This document shows, in pieces, positions 57,437-60,268 of a DNA stretch of 60,268 bases (the first letter of the stretch is position 1; each line of letters starts with the position of its first letter). The notes under the pieces are model-generated. The model was not told the DNA's origin. It did no database searches and saw only the letters and a list, made by a program, of their open reading frames with translations. The stretch comes from Tepidimonas fonticaldi. Lineage in GTDB: Bacteria; Pseudomonadota; Gammaproteobacteria; Burkholderiales; Burkholderiaceae_C. Where the stretch lies: contig NZ_VJOO01000019.1 in the NCBI RefSeq assembly GCF_007556755.1, forward strand, positions 1 to 60,268. Reading direction: 5' to 3'. Position numbers and translations under genes: made by a program.

Positions 57437-58093
57437 ATGGATGCCCCCGCCTCGCCCCCAGCCCCGCCGGCCCTGCTGCCCGTCACGCACCTGCTGTACC
57501 TGCACGGCTTTCGCTCCAGCCCGCGCTCGTTCAAGGCGCAGCGGCTGGCGGCGCACCTGGCCGCGCGCCACCCGCAGGTCCACTGGGCCTGCCCGCAACT
57601 GCCGGCGAGCCCCGCTGCCGCCTGGGCGCGGATCGAGACGGCCGTCGCCGGCTGGCCGGAGGCGACCGCCGCGGTGGTCGGCTCCTCGCTCGGCGGCTTC
57701 TACGCCACGCGGCTGGCGGCGCAGCGGGGCTTGCGCGCCGTGCTGATCAACCCTGCCGTCGATCCGGCGCGCGATCTGGCGCGCCACATCGGCGAGCACC
57801 CGGCGTGGCACGACCCGGCCGAGCGCATCTTCTTCCGCCCCGAATACGTGGACGAGCTGCGCCAGCTCGCCACCGGCGCGCTGCCGCACCCCGAGCGCGT
57901 GCTGCTGATCGCCGCCACCGGCGACGAGGTGCTGGACTGGCGCGAGATGGTGGCGCGCTACCCCGGCAGCCGCCACCACATCGTGCCCGGCAGCGACCAC
58001 GCGCTGAGCGACTTCGACGCCCACCTGCCGGTGCTGCTGGCGCATCTGGGGCTGGCGTGCGGCGACCTTGCCAAATGTCGTCAAGCCGGCTAG
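57437..58093 (+). CDS. YqiA/YcfP-type alpha/beta-hydrolase
   Basis: A 218-residue esterase-like protein. LLYLHGFRSSPRSFKAQRLAAHLA is the oxyanion start, GSSLGGFYATRLAAQRGL the nucleophile elbow, ATGDEVLDWREM the Asp site, and PGSDHALSDFDAHLP the catalytic His. Fits YqiA-type esterases of unknown substrate. Confidence 0.85.
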   Translation: MDAPASPPAPPALLPVTHLLYLHGFRSSPRSFKAQRLAAHLAARHPQVHWACPQLPASPAAAWARIETAVAGWPEATAAVVGSSLGGFYATRLAAQRGLRAVLINPAVDPARDLARHIGEHPAWHDPAERIFFRPEYVDELRQLATGALPHPERVLLIAATGDEVLDWREMVARYPGSRHHIVPGSDHALSDFDAHLPVLLAHLGLACGDLAKCRQAG

Positions 58094-58103
58094 CCTTGCG
58101 GCC

Positions 58104-58346
58104 ATGGGCACGATGAACGTCTCCCTGCCGGGCAGCCTGCGCGATTTCGTCGAGCAGCAGGTGCGCACGCGCGGCTACGGCTCCGCCAGCGAATACGTGC
58201 GCGCGCTGATCCGCGCCGACCTCGAGCGCCAGCGGCTGCGCGAGCGGCTGCTGGAAGGCGCCGCCTCGCCCCCGGGCGCGCACGCCGACGCGGACTACTT
58301 CGCCCGGCTGCGCGCGCGTGCCGCGGCCGCGCCCGCCGGCGCGTGA
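58104..58346 (+). CDS. ParD-like antitoxin
   Basis: An 80-residue ribbon-helix-helix protein. MNVSLPGSLRDFVEQQVRTRGYGSASEYVRALIRADLER is the CopG/ParD DNA-binding part; the rest is the toxin-binding tail. Its stop overlaps the toxin start by GTGA, the normal antitoxin-first order. Likely autoregulates the pair. Confidence 0.85.
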   Translation: MGTMNVSLPGSLRDFVEQQVRTRGYGSASEYVRALIRADLERQRLRERLLEGAASPPGAHADADYFARLRARAAAAPAGA

Positions 58347-58618
58347 GCCGCAAGCCCGCCATCCTGCGCCAGCGCGCCGAACAGGACATCGACGAGGCGC
58401 TGGCGCACCTGTCGGCGCATCCCGGCAGCGCCTCGCCGCGTTGGGGCCACGAACTCGGGCTGCCGGGCCTGCACGCCTGGCCGCTGACGCGCTTTCCGTA
58501 CCTGATCTTCTTCGTCGAACGCCCCGGACATCTGGACGTCTGGCGCGTGCTGCACCAGCGGCGCGACCTGCCCCACGGCCTGCTGGACGACGAGCCCACC
58601 CTGCCCGACACCGACTGA
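58343..58618 (+). CDS. ParE-like toxin with internal deletion
   Basis: Ninety-one residues from GTG 58343. The start (MSRKPAILRQRAEQDIDEALAH) and the end (SPRWGHELGLPGLHAWPLTRFPYLIFFVERPGHLDVWRVLHQRRD) match the ParE/RelE fold. The second helix segment, which would lie between DEALAH and LSAHPGS (about 20-25 residues in typical members), is missing in frame. The deleted part forms the helical hairpin that binds the antitoxin, so the toxin may be inactive. The coding frame is otherwise intact. Confidence 0.78.
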   Translation: MSRKPAILRQRAEQDIDEALAHLSAHPGSASPRWGHELGLPGLHAWPLTRFPYLIFFVERPGHLDVWRVLHQRRDLPHGLLDDEPTLPDTD

Positions 58619-60025
58619 ATGGCCAAGGACCGCACGCTCTACCTCTGCCGCGCCTGCGGCGGCAGCACCCCGCGCTGGCATGGGCGCTGCCCGCACTGCG
58701 GGGCCTGGAACGCGCTGGAAGAGACCGTCCCGGCGCCGGAGCCGGCTGCCGGCGCGCGCGGGCGCTTCAGCGCCCTGCGGCAGGGGCTGGCGGCGGAAGG
58801 GACGCTGGCGCGGCTGACCGACATCGAGGCCGCCGACGTCGCGCGCACGCCGACCGGCCTGGCGGAACTCGACCGCGTGCTGGGCGGCGGCGTGGTGCCG
58901 GGCGCGGTGGTGCTGATCGGCGGCGACCCGGGCATCGGCAAGTCCACCCTGCTGCTGCAGGCGCTGGACGCGCTGCAGCGCGCGGGGCTGCCGACGCTCT
59001 ACGTCACCGGCGAGGAAAGCGGCGCGCAGGTCGCGCTGCGCGCGCGCCGGCTGGGTCTGGCGGACAGTCAGGTGCCGGTGTTGCCCGAGATCCGGCTGGA
59101 GGCCATCCTGGCCACGCTGCAGCAGCAGCGCCCGGCGGTGGCGGTGATCGACTCGATCCAGACCGTCTACACCGAGCAGCTGACGTCTGCCCCCGGCTCG
59201 GTGGCGCAGGTGCGCGAGTGCGCCGCGCTGCTGACGCGCGCCGCCAAGGACAGCGGCGCGACGCTCGTGCTGGTCGGCCACGTCACCAAGGACGGGGCGC
59301 TCGCCGGCCCACGCGTGCTGGAGCACATGGTCGACACCGTGCTGTATTTCGAGGGCGACGCGCACAGCAGCTTTCGCCTCGTGCGCGCGATCAAGAACCG
59401 CTTCGGCGCCGTCAGCGAGCTGGGCGTGTTCGCGATGACCGAGCGGGGCCTGAAGGGGGTCGGCAACCCCAGCGCCCTGTTCCTGAGCCAGCACCGCGAG
59501 CCGGTGCCAGGCAGCTGCGTGCTGGCGACGCTGGAGGGCACGCGACCGCTGCTGGTGGAGGTGCAGGCGCTGGTGGACGCCGGCGGCCCGGCGCCGCGGC
59601 GCTTAAGCGTCGGGCTGGAGCGCGATCGGCTTGCGATGCTGCTGGCGGTGCTGCACCGCCACGCCGGCATCGCCACCGGCGACCAGGACGTGTTCGTCAA
59701 CGCCGTCGGCGGCGTGCGGATTGCCGAGCCGGCGGCGGACCTGGCGGTGCTGCTGGCGGTCACCAGCAGCCTGCGCGGGCGCGCGCTGCCGCGCGGCTTC
59801 GTCGCCTTCGGCGAGGTGGGCCTGGCCGGCGAGGTGCGCCCGGCGCAGCGCGGGCAGGAGCGGCTGAAGGAAGCCGCCAAGCTCGGCATGGCGGTGGCGG
59901 TGGTGCCGAAGGCCAACCTGCCGCGCAAGCCCGACGCGGCGTTCCTGCGTGCCACCGAGGGGCTGACCTTGCACGGCGTCGAACGCGTCGAGGAGGCGCT
60001 GGAGGTGGTGCGGGGGTTGGGGTGA
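58619..60025 (+). CDS. radA: DNA repair protein RadA
   Basis: A recombination helicase, 468 residues, beginning right after the toxin stop. Zinc finger CRACGG...CPHCG at residues 10-27, RecA-like Walker A GDPGIGKST, the RadA motif KNRFG near 265, and a C-terminal Lon-like domain (DVFVNAVGGVRIAEPAADLAVLLAV, GFVAFGEVGLAGEVRP). Processes recombination intermediates with RecA. Confidence 0.95.
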   Translation: MAKDRTLYLCRACGGSTPRWHGRCPHCGAWNALEETVPAPEPAAGARGRFSALRQGLAAEGTLARLTDIEAADVARTPTGLAELDRVLGGGVVPGAVVLIGGDPGIGKSTLLLQALDALQRAGLPTLYVTGEESGAQVALRARRLGLADSQVPVLPEIRLEAILATLQQQRPAVAVIDSIQTVYTEQLTSAPGSVAQVRECAALLTRAAKDSGATLVLVGHVTKDGALAGPRVLEHMVDTVLYFEGDAHSSFRLVRAIKNRFGAVSELGVFAMTERGLKGVGNPSALFLSQHREPVPGSCVLATLEGTRPLLVEVQALVDAGGPAPRRLSVGLERDRLAMLLAVLHRHAGIATGDQDVFVNAVGGVRIAEPAADLAVLLAVTSSLRGRALPRGFVAFGEVGLAGEVRPAQRGQERLKEAAKLGMAVAVVPKANLPRKPDAAFLRATEGLTLHGVERVEEALEVVRGLG

Positions 60026-60069
60026 CCCTGTCAATCTCAATCTGACAGCATCTGAACCCACCGCCCGCT

Positions 60070-60165
60070 TTATCCCCTGACTTCGAAGCGCAGGAAATCC
60101 GTCAAGCGTTTCGATTCGTCAATCTCGTCGTGCGTGTCGCCTGTCGTGTCCCGGATGATTGGTTA
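60070..60165 (-). pseudogene. C-terminal gene fragment next to IS481
   Basis: About 30 minus-strand codons (PIIRDTTGDTHDEIDESKRLTDFLRFEVRG) end in TAA 60070-60072. No upstream continuation is visible: the frame closes at about 60166, where the IS begins. It may be the end of a gene cut by the IS481 element, or chance reading. Family not recognised. Confidence 0.3.
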
Positions 60166-60221
60166 ATTGGTTCACGCCGTGGTTTACTCTTGGCCCGAGA
60201 GGTCATGCTGGAGCTGAAACG

Positions 60222-60268
60222 ATGCATCTGAGGCTGCACAAGAACGCCACCACGACACCCAGGATCCG
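60222..60268 (+). mobile_element. IS481-family transposase, 5' end only
   Basis: ATG 60222, with GGAGCTGAAACG just before it, gives MHLRLHKNATTTPRIR and runs off the right edge. The HKNAxTTPRIR start is typical of IS481-family transposases. The IS left end probably lies near 60140-60175. Only 15 codons are visible. Confidence 0.7.

Overview
The window is a high-GC (roughly 70%) chromosomal stretch from a betaproteobacterium. Gene content and protein style fit Burkholderiales, most likely Comamonadaceae-like. The pointers are a fused isobutyryl-CoA mutase, a persulfide dioxygenase-rhodanese fusion, type III pantothenate kinase, TlyA next to metF under an SAH riboswitch, mpl-tldD-rodA housekeeping blocks and a CheV protein. 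The genus cannot be fixed from the sequence alone. Most of the window is dense core metabolism, but both edges are insertion sequences and several relic genes lie between intact ones.

Layout. 1-3.6 kb is accessory: a 5'-cut IS5-type transposase inserted into the 3' end of a cytochrome P460 gene, an AhpD-like protein, a frameshifted AraC regulator, gene scraps, and a solitary class 1 integron/Tn402 terminal inverted repeat (IRi). 3.6-11.5 kb holds an M20 amidohydrolase, coaX, a persulfide dioxygenase-rhodanese with a CsoR/CstR-type repressor, a broken TRAP transporter, and icmF behind a 26-bp perfect palindrome. 11.5-18.9 kb holds a DMT transporter, 5-formyl-THF cyclo-ligase, a lytic transglycosylase, an NDUFA9-like protein, a broken FadL-type porin with a perfect FNR box, a second CsoR-type repressor and cca. 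18.9-29.1 kb holds trxC, midA-like, a folM-like gene with two folB-like genes, ttcA, cheV, a phosphatase, ruvAB, and a phoH-ybeY gene fusion.

29.1-43.9 kb holds a Lys-rich secreted peptide, a collapsed two-component system, dtd, a CDF transporter, tyrS, an M23 peptidase, anmK, erpA, rplM-rpsI, rlmJ, metY, a DUF3047 protein, an MNT-type nucleotidyltransferase, and the methyl-cycle operon ahcY-tlyA-metF led by an SAH riboswitch. 44-60.3 kb holds ispB, tRNA-Pro(CGG), a cyclic-di-GMP cluster (degenerate HD-GYP, intact HD-GYP, PAS-GGDEF-EAL), a TlpA-like thioredoxin, mpl, a class I DAHP synthase with an aromatic leader-peptide attenuator, tldD, rodA, an esterase, a parDE pair with a shortened toxin, radA, and the start of an IS481 transposase.

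The regulatory DNA is the most informative part. (1) Upstream of the DAHP synthase, a 22-codon leader peptide with a Phe-Tyr-Phe-Gly-Tyr-Phe-Trp-Phe run, an antiterminator pairing and a terminator form a complete attenuator. (2) Three CsoR-type operators (TACCC-N4-GGGTA or close to it) lie upstream of two Cys-only CsoR-family repressors and trxC, suggesting a persulfide-stress regulon. (3) At least five genes carry internal deletions or frameshifts, a pattern of gene decay beside otherwise intact core genes.
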